The notes beneath the pieces are model-generated. The model worked only from the letters and a program-made list of their open reading frames with translations, did no database searches and was not told the origin of the DNA. Source: Lentinus brumalis (lineage: Eukaryota; Basidiomycota; Agaricomycetes; Polyporales; Polyporaceae). From it: a stretch of 64,000 nucleotides of DNA. A program made the translations under genes and the position numbers. The DNA lies in assembly GCA_001792895.1 (NCBI GenBank), contig MARA01000057.1:1-64000 (forward strand), given 5' to 3'. Of this stretch, positions 31,485 through 43,200 are shown piece by piece; positions within the stretch are counted from its first letter, which is position 1; each line of letters starts with the position of its first letter.

Positions 31485-33254
31485 TCACAACTCTCCAGAT
31501 CCTTCCGTGGTGGCCGCGTTTTCGCATTCAGCGTCCTCGCCAGAGACCTTGTCTGTCACCCCGGGCCCAGAACCCTCATCTCCGAGAGATGTAACCTGCC
31601 CGTCCTCAGCCTCTTCATCCTCCTCCTCGTCGAAGCCGACTTCCGGTTGAACCTGCGCACCAATACCTTCTTCGTCGCTCTCCGAAGATGTGCTCGAGTC
31701 ATCTCCGCCGTCTGACTCGGAGTAGTATTCACACTCGTCCATGACCATCCGTGCGCCTTCGGTAGACGATAGGATAGCGATAGCGTCCTCGCCTGGGCCC
31801 AGTCCCACAACGGAGACACGGACCCTCTCGAGAGACGACACCCTCCCAATGAGGCGCGACCCGAGCAACTTGAGGTTCATCGTGGCAAGGTAGCTGGGTT
31901 CCTGGGAGGCGGCGAGGTTCGTCTCAGGTTGAGTGCCAGTGCGTGTCGTAGCCTGGACTTCGAAGCGCAGGTATAAGAACCTGATCCGCAGATCGCGCAT
32001 AGCCGATGAGATAGAGTCCTGCAGGAGGTCGAGAAGTGAGTCCATCTACAAACTGCAGAACACGTCACAAAAAACGTACGCACCACAGTCTCACGGATGT
32101 GATATGCGACGGCGCCGGGGTCGACCTTTACTATCAGCTTCAATTCGTGGAGACGGACAGTGTTCTCGCGGTTCAAAGCGAAGACTATGCCATCCACCGT
32201 GATATCACTGAGACTCGTTGTGAGGCGTAAGATATTGGGCGTCCCGTCCGCAAGCGCCGATTCCAGCATACTGACATTGTGGTCTTCGCTTTCACGGGTA
32301 GTAACGAGGTCCATGGTGTGGACGAAGCAAGACAGACCGAGCATGTATACGTCAATGAGAGGACCCGTCACCTGGATCAAGGCTCTCCACGACCCATGCT
32401 CCTCTTGCTCCTTTTGGTTCGCTCGCCTCAAGGTGTCGGCGCTGGCCAAGACGTTCTCATCCTTGTAGAACTGCAGGGCGTACGATGAAACGGTGAGATA
32501 TTGGAGGTTAGGGAAGGGCACCACATAGTCATACGTCCTCGGCCCGTCCACGAAGTCGAGCTGAAGCCGGCGCATGTTGGTATATCTTGGCTGACAGAAA
32601 GCGTCCACCACGGTCGCCCAAGAAGCTTTGAGCTTCTCGAGTGTGGCGTGCGAAGCGGACATGAGGTAGGTGGGGTCGGAGTAGTAAGCGTCGTCGGGCA
32701 AGCCCCACCTCCGGTCGTAGGACAAAGACAGCTCGGCGGAAACAATGGAAGACTTCATCTCCATGAGCATGTCGCTAGTATGCTCCCCGACGTTGGCGAT
32801 GTACAAGCTCTTCACGGTGGTGAGCGCGGCAAACGCGTTGACGAGCCCTGGGTCGGATGCAAGAAGGTCCTCAGCCTCGTCGAAATGAAGGCGCTCCAGG
32901 GGCATGAGCTTCCCGCAGTCCGCGATGCAGTCCTTCAGCATGGCCGCTGCGTCGTGGCTTATGGTGCCGACCGCGAACTCGAGGCCGCGGATCCCTGCGC
33001 AGAACTGTTCACCGTTCTCGGAGATGTTTTGGAAGAAATCTCGGATGTGGTCTTCGCTCTCGAACACTATCGTGGCGTCAATGGGTTGCACCATGTCCTG
33101 ATCGGCGGGTGAGAGCGGCGGGGTTGGAGGCATGGTGTCAGCTTGGCAGGGTGGCGTCCGGATGCGATGAAGGAGCTCGACGTCGAGAAGAGACGAAGGG
33201 AGCACCACTCACCTGGAGAGGAGCTGAAAAAGAGTCCCGAGGAGAAGAAAGCAT
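31485..33254 (-). CDS. LRR-like protein of the F-box family, without a clear F-box, acidic C-terminus
   Basis: A short first exon (MLSSPRDSFSAPLQ, 33254-33213) joins in phase, after a GTGAGT intron, to an exon starting DMVQPIDATIVFESEDHIRD (an internal start at 33133 is the alternative). The body has LRR-like strands (LERLHFDEAEDLLASDPGLV, LTTVKSLYIANVGEHTSDML, MRRLQLDFVDGP, FPNLQYLTVSS) and the family marker EHGSWRALIQVTG plus ESALADGTPNILRLTTSLSD. An intron at about 32,046-32,085 leads to the last exon (MDSLLDLLQDSISSAMRDLR), whose tail is very acidic (DGGDDSSTSSESDEEG). About 560 residues. It lacks the VLLxI..R..K.CR..Y F-box block of its relatives, so SCF binding is doubtful. Confidence 0.72.
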
Positions 33255-33423
33255 GAATGTCGTGATTCTATATCGTGATTCTAATCTGGACATAAGACGC
33301 AACGACAATTGTCGTCCCTCAATAGTGATGCGCTCCCGTGTGGCGGAACAAAGTCTCCTTCAAGGAATAAGCGCGGCACCTGCGCACATGCAGTAGCCTG
33401 CAGGCACCCCGGAAGAGTGGACT

Positions 33424-35453
33424 TTAGAACTTCTCATCGGGAGTGCCAGTAACGGTAACAACTGGTAGGTTGTCGTCTGAGTACCCAACCCGGACATACT
33501 GGCGGGACACGTACCTGATGTAGAAGGAGACAGTTTCCGCTTGCTGGCCATCCTACGACGAGCGTAGTATACGCCTGCTGCGCCCAAGATCGCGACTACA
33601 ACGCCGGAGACAACTCCTGCGGCAATATATTTTCCCGTGTTGCTCCGAGACGATCCTGTTGACGTGGCGGAAACGGGCGTAGTCCCTTGAAAGTCAACAA
33701 GCACCGCTTCGCTGGAGCGCAAGTCCAGCCCAGTGTCCCATGAGACACGTTCGTCCACGACGGCGCCCTTGGGAAGGGCATCGGCAGTTTCGAAGCTCTG
33801 ACCCGCCCATGTCAAGTTCGAAACATCGTCCGCATGCTGGAGGATCAATCTCCGAGCGACTACCGAGCGACTGGAGAAGGCGCTGAGGCCGCTCGAAGTG
33901 CCGTTTATATTGAGGTTGACGTGAACTGACGGCCTTGCCCCGGTGCTGCTCTGGAGCCATGCATGCAAGTTCACGAAGACCGCACGGACGAGCTTGCCCT
34001 GCTCAAAGGCTGCATAGCCAGAGACGTTGCTATCGTCGACACTCAGCTCGACAACCTTCGCAGAGCCAGAGGAGCCAATGAGGCTGTTGATGACGAGACC
34101 CCCATAATAGCTCGGCATGAGCTGCGGCGGAGAAGGCGGATCGAGGGTGCTCCCGTCAATGACCGAGCGATTCAATGGGACGGGTTGGATCTGACACGAG
34201 GATCGTCGTCAGCACCGGGCACGTCAATACGGCTATCAAAGCCACGTACGAAATTGTACTTGTACCCGATCCCCTGGTGGAAGAAGGCCTGGCGGATCCC
34301 GCGTGCCGCGGCACGAAGTGTATAGTCTATCGCCCACAGCGCCGACCCAGCGGAGTTGCTCACTCCCGGCGCGCCATGGCATGCCACACTGTTGGTCTCC
34401 CTGTGCCGATGTATTCAGTATTCACGATATCGCCGCGAGTGCCCTAGATGACGAACCCGAGGACGTATCCCAGTCCCTTCGCACGCGTCGCAGCGATGTC
34501 TTCGTCGAAGATGGACAGGTTCGAACGGACCGCCGTCTTATTCATGAACGAGACAAGAGAGAAGTTCCCGCCCTTGCAGAAATGCGCCTGGTAGTGGTGC
34601 TGAGATACTCTGTGCTTTATCTCGTCAGCGGGGGTTGCTCGGGCACAGAGGGAAGAAGGACCGCGTACACTGATATAGCCCGCCCGGGCGCGCTATCGAG
34701 AATGCTGAGATTGTATACCTTCCTAGGCGTGAATCCCTGATTCGCGAAGGCGAACCCCTGGAGCGCGATGGACCCGTTACGCCCGGAGATCCCGAGTGCC
34801 TCAACGACCGGGCCTGCACTCGCCGTCCACTCGCGGACGTAGTCGTTGACCGTCCAGTTCTTCGGACGCAAGCCGTTGTGCGTGTAGAGATCGGGCTCAT
34901 TGCCAACCTCGATCCGGTCGAGGATGATGCCGGCCGCTTTGACTGCAGAGGACTGGAACGAGGATAAGACAGCGTTGGCCATGTTCACGGCATTCGTCGC
35001 ATTGTTCGCGCCCAGATTGACGCCCCAGACCATACGCGTACCGCGCGGGAGGTATCGCGAGAGCTGGTAGTAGTCGTTTCCGACGGTGATCTGGGTCGCT
35101 TCGGGGTAGGGTGTAATGTCATCGGGGGGAGGATAGTCGTCATCGTTAAGAGTCACCGTGGGCGACCAGGTGGTGTGGTCTTCAGAGTTCGCACCAACGC
35201 GGATGTCTGGAGGCTGTCCCGTGAGGGCGGCGTAGTTCATGAGCGCGTTGTAAGTGAAGTTGTTCCTGGCCTCGACGCCCGTCCACTCTGTCCAGCGATC
35301 CTGCTCCAGCGAGAAGGACACCAGCGTCGGAGACAGCGGCTCGGAGTCTGGAGGGGCATCGATGGGGAGGGAGACGTTCACCGCGGAGACATAGCAGCCA
35401 ACGAGGCGGAGCACGACCGATGCAACCAGGAGACTCGAGGACGGGTGCCGCAT
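33424..35453 (-). CDS. GH79 glycoside hydrolase A with C-terminal membrane anchor
   Basis: Start 35453, signal peptide (LLVASVVLRLVGCYVSA), then VSFSLEQDRWTEWTGV, PPDIRVGANSEDHTTW and PRGTRMVWGVNLGANN. The acid/base Glu lies in ILDRIEVGNEPDLY and the nucleophile Glu in ETNSVACHG, the pair expected for family 79 beta-glucuronidases. The C-terminal beta-sandwich includes YYGGLVINSLIGSSGSAKVV and SSEAVLVDF. Beyond the usual end it continues with a Ser/Thr linker, a transmembrane helix (YIAAGVVSGVVVAILGAAGV), a basic stop-transfer YYARRRMASKRK and, after an intron, VVTVTGTPDEKF. So the enzyme should be fixed at the plasma membrane or wall with the catalytic domain outside. Likely substrate: glucuronic or 4-O-methylglucuronic acid on glycans. 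Confidence 0.88.
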
Positions 35454-35523
35454 GGCGGAAGGGGTGGAGTAGGGCTGGACGAGCGGAGCCACAGCTTGTA
35501 GGACCGATGTGCACGTCGTAACC

Positions 35524-35528
35524 TTATA
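35524..35528 (-). promoter_or_regulatory. TATA box of GH79 A
   Basis: TATAA (within GATATAAGG) on the minus strand, 71-75 bp before the start codon. Confidence 0.5.
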
Positions 35529-35539
35529 TCGCACGGCTG

Positions 35540-37189
35540 AGAACCCATCCGGTCAGTTAGGATGTCTGGCACTTTCGTGACATGATGCCGCCGCCCAGAG
35601 GATGGATATAGCAAGCGATGAACGGTGAAGATGCGATTGCACGCGCGACTCCCGCCGGTGCAGAACTGCAACGGGTAACTCAGCCTCTATACAGTCTCCA
35701 GATAGCTGATGATGAAGAATGACTCACCGAAATCACCGGAGATTGCTTTCGGGACGTCTTACTTCCTGTCCGAGGACGTCTTCGGGGGCGTTTGTTGACA
35801 GAGGTCTGCAAGGAGTACAGGATGCCACGAAAACTCGGCATTCGCTGCTTGGCCTCGCCAGTACGATGCGCTGGCGCACGCGATCAATGGTGGGACGAAA
35901 GACACGGGAAAAAAAGGGGAAAGAAGCCTCAGGGACACGTCGTGGCGGAATCTAAAGCTCGATGGGATGCGAACTGCCTAACCGAACCTTATCCCAGCAG
36001 CGATGCAAGGACACGGCGAGGCCTCCTCACGGCAGAAGCCTGTGGCCAACGCTGCCAAACGGAGAATAGGGCACAGCTTGTGCGGCGCCCAAGCGGCACC
36101 GCTCGGGCGGGAGGAGGCTGATTGCGCCGGGTACTCGAGCGAGGCTATATTCGTGCGATCAACACGTAGATAACTCGAATAAGTCCCGCGATCTGCAGAC
36201 GATAAGTAAGTATGTGGGATCAGCGCTGGCCCGACGAAGGCGAGATTGTATTGACATGCTCACTTTGTGGACTATGCATCTGGTATGCACAGTTGCGTTT
36301 TCTGTTAAAAGTCGAATCTCTCTCGCGAATGAGACTGACACCCGCCATGCCCTCCCGCTACCATGATGACTCGCACGCCGCTAAGCACGCGGCTTCGAGA
36401 ACGACTCCGAGCGCATTCCAAACCGACCAAGACCGACGGCAACTCAGCATGCCGAGCGTTCGCGCACTGAGTCCGGGAACCATAGCTTAGCGACTTGATG
36501 TGGGATTCCGTAACCTGCACCCTTCCCGCTCCAAAGCCCCAGTGAGCGATAGATACTCGAGAGCAAGAAGACACTCGCCTCGCTGGAACAATGGGAGCGC
36601 AATGCAGCGGCGGATATGTGTCCCTTGCAGCCGTAACCCTGGACGGAAGGCAGGCGTATCGCGTGCGATGCCATCTGTAGCGACCGATCCTCGGAGAGCG
36701 AGGACAGCCTGACCAACGCGCGCGACCGTGCACACTCACACCTCGCCCAGCACCGGTAATGTACTGAGCGGCGGCTTGAGACGTCAAGTCGTGGAGGGCA
36801 GCCGGTGTGGGTTCTTGTTTGCGCCTGTGGGAACTGAGCAAGGTCGTGGCGGCAACATGGATGGAGCGCGAATGGGCGCGGTGGATAATCTGCGCTGGCG
36901 TGTGCCTGCATAGGTCTGCGCGGGCGGTCGAAGAAGCTGTCATAGGAGGAGATCAGCTATAGTCAAAGTGAGCGCAAGGACGCACTTAGGCTACATATGC
37001 TGCGAGAGAAGGCAAATATCAACTGGGCTCTAGCTGGGCGGGCTTACCTGCTATCCCGGACGTCGGCCACGCACAAGAACTCGGGAGATCGTCGTGAATT
37101 TTCGTGGCACACGTACAGATGAGATATCGATCAGTTCTTTCCCATAGTCCCTCGTGCGAGCGTCCTGCCAATGGCCAAAACCCTAGAGC
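35540..37189. other. Intergenic between the two GH79 genes, no gene recognised
   Basis: A minus-strand open frame at 36,305-36,943 is compositionally plain and matches nothing recognisable; GC-rich DNA leaves such frames open by chance. No repeats of note. Confidence 0.4.
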
Positions 37190-38940
37190 TCAAAATTCGA
37201 CCAAGACAGCCTCAGTGGAGCGCAGATCGATGCCCTCGCTCAACACGACGCGCTCAAGCACGAGCCGGCCCCTCGGCCTCACGTCGCTCGTCTCGTAGCT
37301 CTGCCCCGCCCACCTCAAGCCCGCGGTATCGCCCGCATGCTCGATGACGAGCCTCCTCGCCGTCACCGTCCGGCTCCAGAGCTCGTCCGTGTGCGCGCCA
37401 GACGGCTCCGAAGCGAAGTCTAGGTCGATGTGCACGGCCGGGCGGTCCCCCGTGCTGCTCGCAAGCCACGCGTGGAGGTTGACGAAGAACGCGCGGGCGA
37501 GGCGCCCGTGCTCGTACGCGGCGTACCCAGCGACGTTCGAGTCGGCGATGGGGAGCTCGACGATCTGGGCGGACCCGGTCTTGCCGACGAAGGTGTTGAT
37601 GACGAGCCCGCCGTAGTACACGGGTTGGATGTGGGGCGCGAGGGGAGGGTCGAGCGGGGAACCGTCGATCGTCGAGCGGTTGAGCGACACGGGCTGGAAC
37701 TGACGGTGGTGGGAAGACGTAAGCGTGCGGGTCCCGGAAGAGGGAGAGAGGACGGACGAAGTTGTACTTGTACCCGATGCCTTCGTGGAAGAAGACTTCT
37801 TTCACGCCGAGCGTCGCTGCTTGTAGAGTGTAGTCGATGGTCCACAGTGCGGCGCCGGCTGTGTTGCTCACCCGGGTGCTCCGTGGCAAGCGATGCTGTT
37901 CGTCTCTCTGTAGTGTAACTTGGTTAGAACTCGAACAAGTGGGACGGCGAGGAACATACCCGAGGACGTAGGTGAGGCCCCGAGCATGGGTCGCGGCGAT
38001 GTCGGCTTGGAAGACAGTCAGGTTACCGCGCACAGCCGCCTTGCTCATGAACGAAGTCAGCGGGAAGTCGCCGCCATTGCAGAACGCGGCGGAGTACTTG
38101 TGCTGGGAGATTCTGCGTGGTAGAAGGTGAGCGCTGCTCCTGGTTCCAAACAAAGGCGTGCACTTACTGGGAGATCGCCTTCCCAGGCTTGCTGTCAAGA
38201 ATGCCAAGGTCGAAGATCTCGCCAGGCGTGAACTGCTGCGACGCGAAGGCTGCTCCCTGGATCGAGACGGGTCCATCGCGTCCTCTGATCCCGGCCGCCT
38301 CAGCGACTGGACCGGCCACGGAGATCCAGTCTGGCACGTAGTCCTCGACTGTCCAGTTACTTGGGCGGAGGCCGTTGTTCTTGAAGAGGTCTGCCTCGTT
38401 ACCGACTTCAATCAGGTCCAGAACGACGCCAGAAGCCCTGACGGCACTAGTGCGAAACGCGCGCACGATGGCCTTCGCCATGTTGACGGCGTTCGTGACG
38501 TTGTCTGCACCGAGGTTGATGCCCCACGTCATGTGCGTCCCGCGGGGCAGGAAGCGCGAGAGCTCGTAGTACTCGTTCCCGACTGTGATGTGTGTGGCTT
38601 CGGGATAGGGGGTGATGGTGTTCGCTGCAGGGAACTCGTCCTCGTTGATCGTGACCGTCGGATACCAGAAGGTATGGTCCTCAGAGTCGGCGCCGACGCG
38701 GATCTTCGGGGGCTCGCCGGTGAGCTCTGCGTAGTTCTCGAGTGCGCGATTGGTAAATTCGTTTCGGGAGTGGACGCCCGACCAATCCGGCCAGCGATCC
38801 TGTTCTAGAGAGAATGAGACCGGAGTTCGTGCGAGCGAATGAGAACCTGGGGGCGGAGATAGCGGAAGCGACACATTGACGGCGGAGGACACGGCGACAT
38901 GCAGAGCGACCACAATGAGTAGATGGGTAAACCGAGGCAT
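37190..38940 (-). CDS. GH79 glycoside hydrolase B, secreted form without anchor
   Basis: Start 38940 with signal peptide (MPRFTHLLIVVALHVAVSSA). Then VSFSLEQDRWPDWSGV, PPKIRVGADSEDHTFW, PRGTHMTWGINLGADN, the acid/base Glu in VLDLIEVGNEADLF, HKYSAAFCNGGDFPLTSFMS, and the nucleophile Glu in ETNSIACHG directly after an intron (about 37,870-37,920). The C-terminal part has YYGGLVINTFVGKTGSAQIV and ends LRSTEAVLVEF at 37190. It stops precisely where the tandem paralogue goes on to its linker and membrane helix, so this copy should be freely secreted. The exon pattern equals that of GH79 A, showing tandem duplication. Confidence 0.88.
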
Positions 38941-38959
38941 AGTGGGGGCAAGGTTTCGG

Positions 38960-41171
38960 GCGTTTGGCGCAGCAGGAGCAGAAGAGTGCCTTCGAGGTCG
39001 ACCGTCGACGACGTGGTCCAGCGAAGATCTAAATACCGCGCCCTGCAGTTCGAACCTTTCAGTCACCTGTGTCATATGTCGTGATATGTCCCGTAAGCGT
39101 TCCAGAGAAGACGTCATCCGCGTTCAGATGCACCTCAAGAGTGAACACGTCGTCAGGGTTGGCGTCGCTGCCGGGGCGAGAAGTTGGGTCTCCGAGTGCT
39201 AGCGCTGTTCTGACAGAAAAGATCTATGACCTGCATTTCAATCAGTACTTTCTCCATGCTTGCGGTCAGTACAATGATATACATACATCGCAGACAAGCA
39301 TGATTAGCGTTGAGAAGGCAAGAGGTCATGGTGGTCGTCAGTTGACGAGGAGATTTTGTGGTTCATCACGCGCACGGAGCGGAGCTTCGGACCGGTGCAG
39401 ATACTCCCGGTTGAGCGCCAAACCTCGCCTCAGACCTTGGCAAAAGCAGTACTTTCGTTGCCGTGGGCAGGTCAAGTCTTGCAAGAGCACTGATTCTGAA
39501 TACTATCTATTGGGTGCGTCGCTCCTGTCTAGCACGGACACTCGGTCGGTATCCTGGGGTTATTCTTTGACATTGGCACTTCAGACGGATGTGGGCTGAC
39601 TGGCTCACCTCCAATCGATTATCGCGAGGAGTATCGTGAGAGCTCCTCGGACCGCAAGTATACCAACAACCGTAGCGGACTGCTCGATTGCGGCTACGGA
39701 TGCATCCAAGGGTTGCGGGACGGTGGTCGGACGGAGTGTAGCCGACGGCCTGAGATGCAGAGGACGACAGGACAAACTCTGCGTGTCTGAGTGGCGTAGG
39801 CGGCGCGCACCTAGAGTCCTGGAATAGCGTAAGCAGGTCTGCGCTTGAGCGAGAGCATGAGTACCGCCCATTTTATGCTCTGGCTCGACCGTTTGTACTA
39901 GGCTTACGTTTCCAGTGAGTGGACACGATCCCCTCTTCGATGTTCCAATGTCTGACTTGTCTCCAGGTGGTCGTACACTGAGGCTCGCGCTGGGATTGCT
40001 CCCGACCTGTACATTCACGAAGGTTCGTCCTGGACTCACGCGTTGACGTTCTTCCGTACTAGGACATACTCGCTGTCTGCGCCCAGGAGGAGCATCCCAC
40101 GTCATTACTGGTGGCGGTTGAAGCCTCAGCATGATTCCAGCGACGCCATCAGGTGTGTCGTCTCCCAGGGAACCTCACATGAGGCCGCGGACTCTGATGG
40201 GAGCGCAGACTCTGGTTGTGCAAGGAATCTGGACGCGTGGCGAAGCGATGGTGCGTAAGGGGTGACGGGAGGATTGTGGTCGAGTATTTCATGGTGATCA
40301 AGAGGACGAGGGCCATCTATTTCAAGCCACAACATGCCGGCGACTTGCCCGCCGTCTGGCGTCAAGTAGTACTACAGCTACTTGAGTACGTTCTTTCCTC
40401 TTGTTTGATACGTTATCGATATTCCGATCTCGCGAACGTGCATTGCAGAGCAACGCCGCCCGAACGCGTACGCGTACGACGAGTACAGCGGCAGCGCACT
40501 CTCCACTTGTGACGCGGCTCTCGCGGCAGACTACTCCATCACCTTCTGGTTGAAGGCGCCGCGTGTAAAAGCATTCATGACGCTCTCACGGTAACATGAT
40601 GCTGACGAGCAAAGGACGCACCCTGTTGCGAGACGGAGAGAACGCCGTATTCAGCCAGCGCGCGCGCTGACGACGACTCCCGCTTAGGCTGTTCCCACCG
40701 GTAGCGTGCCGTTTGCCTTGACCCATATGTCGAAAGTCATACGCAGATCATTCACAGATCGAATGAACCGTGCCTGCCATACCCTAGAGAGCGTGCTTAT
40801 TGCAAATGTAGAGTACATGAGAGGAACGCAAGGAAAGACGAGTTCGATGCGACCGCGTAGAGACAGTAGTACAGCAGATGTCAGACGAGTCCAGTGAGAG
40901 TCCATGCGAAGAAGTACTGTAATTTGCGAGTCCCCATACAGAGTAGCGAGCCAAATTGCAGGGAGACGAGACGAGACGAGATTCTATATTATGCGCGAAC
41001 TGGAAGGGATGCACCGAAGACCCTATGACGGAGGCTATATACTATGAATAATACTTAAATCATCCTCGCCGACCAGTCCCGAGACATGCCAATGTGAATG
41101 GTGTGATTGTGTAAAGATTGGGGTGCGAAAGAGTGAGGTGCGTTCATGCTGCAGGAGATACAGCAGTCCGC
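38960..41171. other. Intergenic with possible gene debris
   Basis: Plus-strand pieces around 39,960-40,560 read like scattered protein fragments (YFMVIKRTRAIYFKPQHAGD, NAYAYDEYSGSALSTCDAAL) but cannot be joined into a gene and match no family I recognise. The sequence 39,000-39,040 holds an AT-rich TATTTAG, a possible core promoter of GH79 B. Confidence 0.35.
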
Positions 41172-43093
41172 TCAGTTGCCGTCGCCGTTGGGGTACACTG
41201 AATTATACGTCGGGCACAGGTCCTCCCAAGCAGCTGGAAAAAGAGAGCCGAAAGTCAGACATCGTCCGCATGAGCATGCCGCGGGTTAACACTCACAGGA
41301 AGGCGGGTTCGCGTCCGCGATAGCGGGGATATCCTCGCCGAAGATGACGGCAAAGCCTGCTTCGAGGTGGAAGTCAATGTGGCAGTGGAGGAACCACGGG
41401 CCGGGGTTGTTCGTCGTAAAGCGGATGGTGACGTTGTCGCCCGCGGCGCCGGTGCTGACGGTGTCGCGCTGGGGCGGGTTGACGTAGTTGTACTCGGTGC
41501 TGCCGGCCGAGCGGACAACGTAGAAGGTGTGCTACACGACATCAGTCAGCGACAGAACAGCGGGACGGGAGAGATCTGTGAACATACACCGTGCAGATGG
41601 AAGGGGTGGGGGGCCCCAGGCGCATTCGTGGCCGTGATCGGGAAGGAGAGCTCGATGGTCGCGTTCGAGGGGAGCGAGTAGATGCTGCCGCTCGGGAGGA
41701 GGTCGGCGACGTCCTGCGCACCGCTCATGATCTGCAGGAGCACAGGGACGGTGGGTGACGTGAAAGTCGCCCCGTTGATCGCGAAGTCCGTGCCGTCGAA
41801 GCTGAAGTCCAAGTTGAGGGGATAGTCGACACCGCCGACCGTGGGCTCACCCGGGGCAGCGAGGTTCTCGAGCGGGACGAGAGACGTCTCGACAAGGGGG
41901 TTGCTGCCGGTGACCGTGGCCGCAGCGGGCTCGACGATGTCGGCGCCGTCGTAGCGGAGGATGGCGGAGTTGACGCCGCCGTCGGTGGTGACCGTACCAA
42001 TGTTGGGGATGGCCTGGATCCAGTAGTTGTCCACCGCTTGGTCCGCCGTGAGCTGAGGAAAGGTTACAGTTAGATCAACGCGCAGTGGTGATAGGGCTGG
42101 GCTAGACATACGACGAACGAGTACCGCTGACCGGCGTAGATCTGGATGGAGTCAACCTCGTAAGGCTGGACGCTGACAGCATCAGCCTCGATGACGGTCA
42201 AGGTGTGACCCTGGATCGTGAACGTGAAGTTCGGGTCGCAGGAAATGTTGATGAGGCGGAAGCGGTAGCGCTTGCCGGACGTCACGGTGAACACAGAGAG
42301 AGGCGCATCGACAACCCCACCAAAAAAGCGACCAAGGCCGTTGATGAGGGTCGAATCGGAACCGACGGGGAAGCGGGGGCCGAGGCGAGCCGCGGTGTGG
42401 TACCAATCCGCCAAGGTGATCACGGTGCTGTCTACAGGAGGGGACACCTTAGCGGGCAAAAGAAGAACGGATACGCAAGAACATACCGTCATCGACGTCG
42501 TACAAAGACGCGTGAGGGTCAGCGTCATCGTAGACAACCATGGGACCGCGAAGGCCGTCGCAGTACTGGGTCGACAAGTGGCTGTGGTACCAGAAGGTGC
42601 CAGCCTGGTCCGGAGCGTTGAAGTTGTACAAGAACGAGTTCCCCGTCGAGATAGGGCACTGGTTGACGAAGGCCGGGCCGTCCGCCCAGTTCGTGCCCTT
42701 CTGGAAGAAACCGTGCCAGTGCTACGAGGTCATCAGCGTCAAGAAAGTTACGGCGAGCAATAACAGACACTGACAATGGTGGTAGCAGTCAGCATGGTGT
42801 CATTGCTGAGGTTGTCAATGACGTTGAGCTGGAAGTTGTCACCCTGCGTGCGGATGTAAGTCAACACCATCATAATGAGCGACGTCAAAACGCATGGCAC
42901 GAACCTTGTTCCCAGTGATGAGAGGGCCGGGGAAGACATTGTTCACAACGACCGCAGCCCGAGTGAAGCCATCGGGAGAGATGTCCGCGTTGGAGATCGT
43001 CAGGTCGGCGACCGGGCCAATAGCGGCGGCCACAAGACGCGAAGACGCGAGGGTGAGGGCAACGAAAGCCACCAAAGACTGGAATCTGCTCAT
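41172..43093 (-). CDS. Laccase B (multicopper oxidase)
   Basis: Start 43093, signal peptide ([20 protein letters not shown]), mature N-terminus [20 protein letters not shown]. Copper motifs: [15 protein letters not shown] (about 42,680-42,722), [25 protein letters not shown] (about 41,600) and [19 protein letters not shown] (about 41,350-41,395), again with Phe at the axial type-1 position. Ends [10 protein letters not shown] at 41172. Around ten short introns at the same places as in laccase A. About 520 residues, normal for basidiomycete laccases. Secreted; role in phenolic or lignin oxidation. Confidence 0.95.
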
Positions 43094-43194
43094 AGCAAAG
43101 AAAGAGCGTACGAAGGGGCGGCCGCACAAGGGACTGAAGAAAAGGCGAAGGAACGAGGCCTGTTGTACTGGAATGGGGAGAAGACGGCAGGGTG

Positions 43195-43200
43195 TTTATA
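43195..43200 (-). promoter_or_regulatory. TATA box of laccase B
   Basis: TATAAA on the minus strand, 102-107 bp before the start codon, matching the placement at laccase A. Confidence 0.6.

Noticed and set aside
36305..36943. 212-codon minus-strand frame between the GH79 genes
   Set aside because: Composition is plain, no domain is recognised, and overlapping frames on the same strand are also open.
37254..38411. Long alternative minus-strand frame (385 codons) across GH79 B
   Set aside because: It runs in another frame over exons that clearly encode the GH79 protein and is Arg/Pro-rich, the usual shadow of GC-rich coding DNA.
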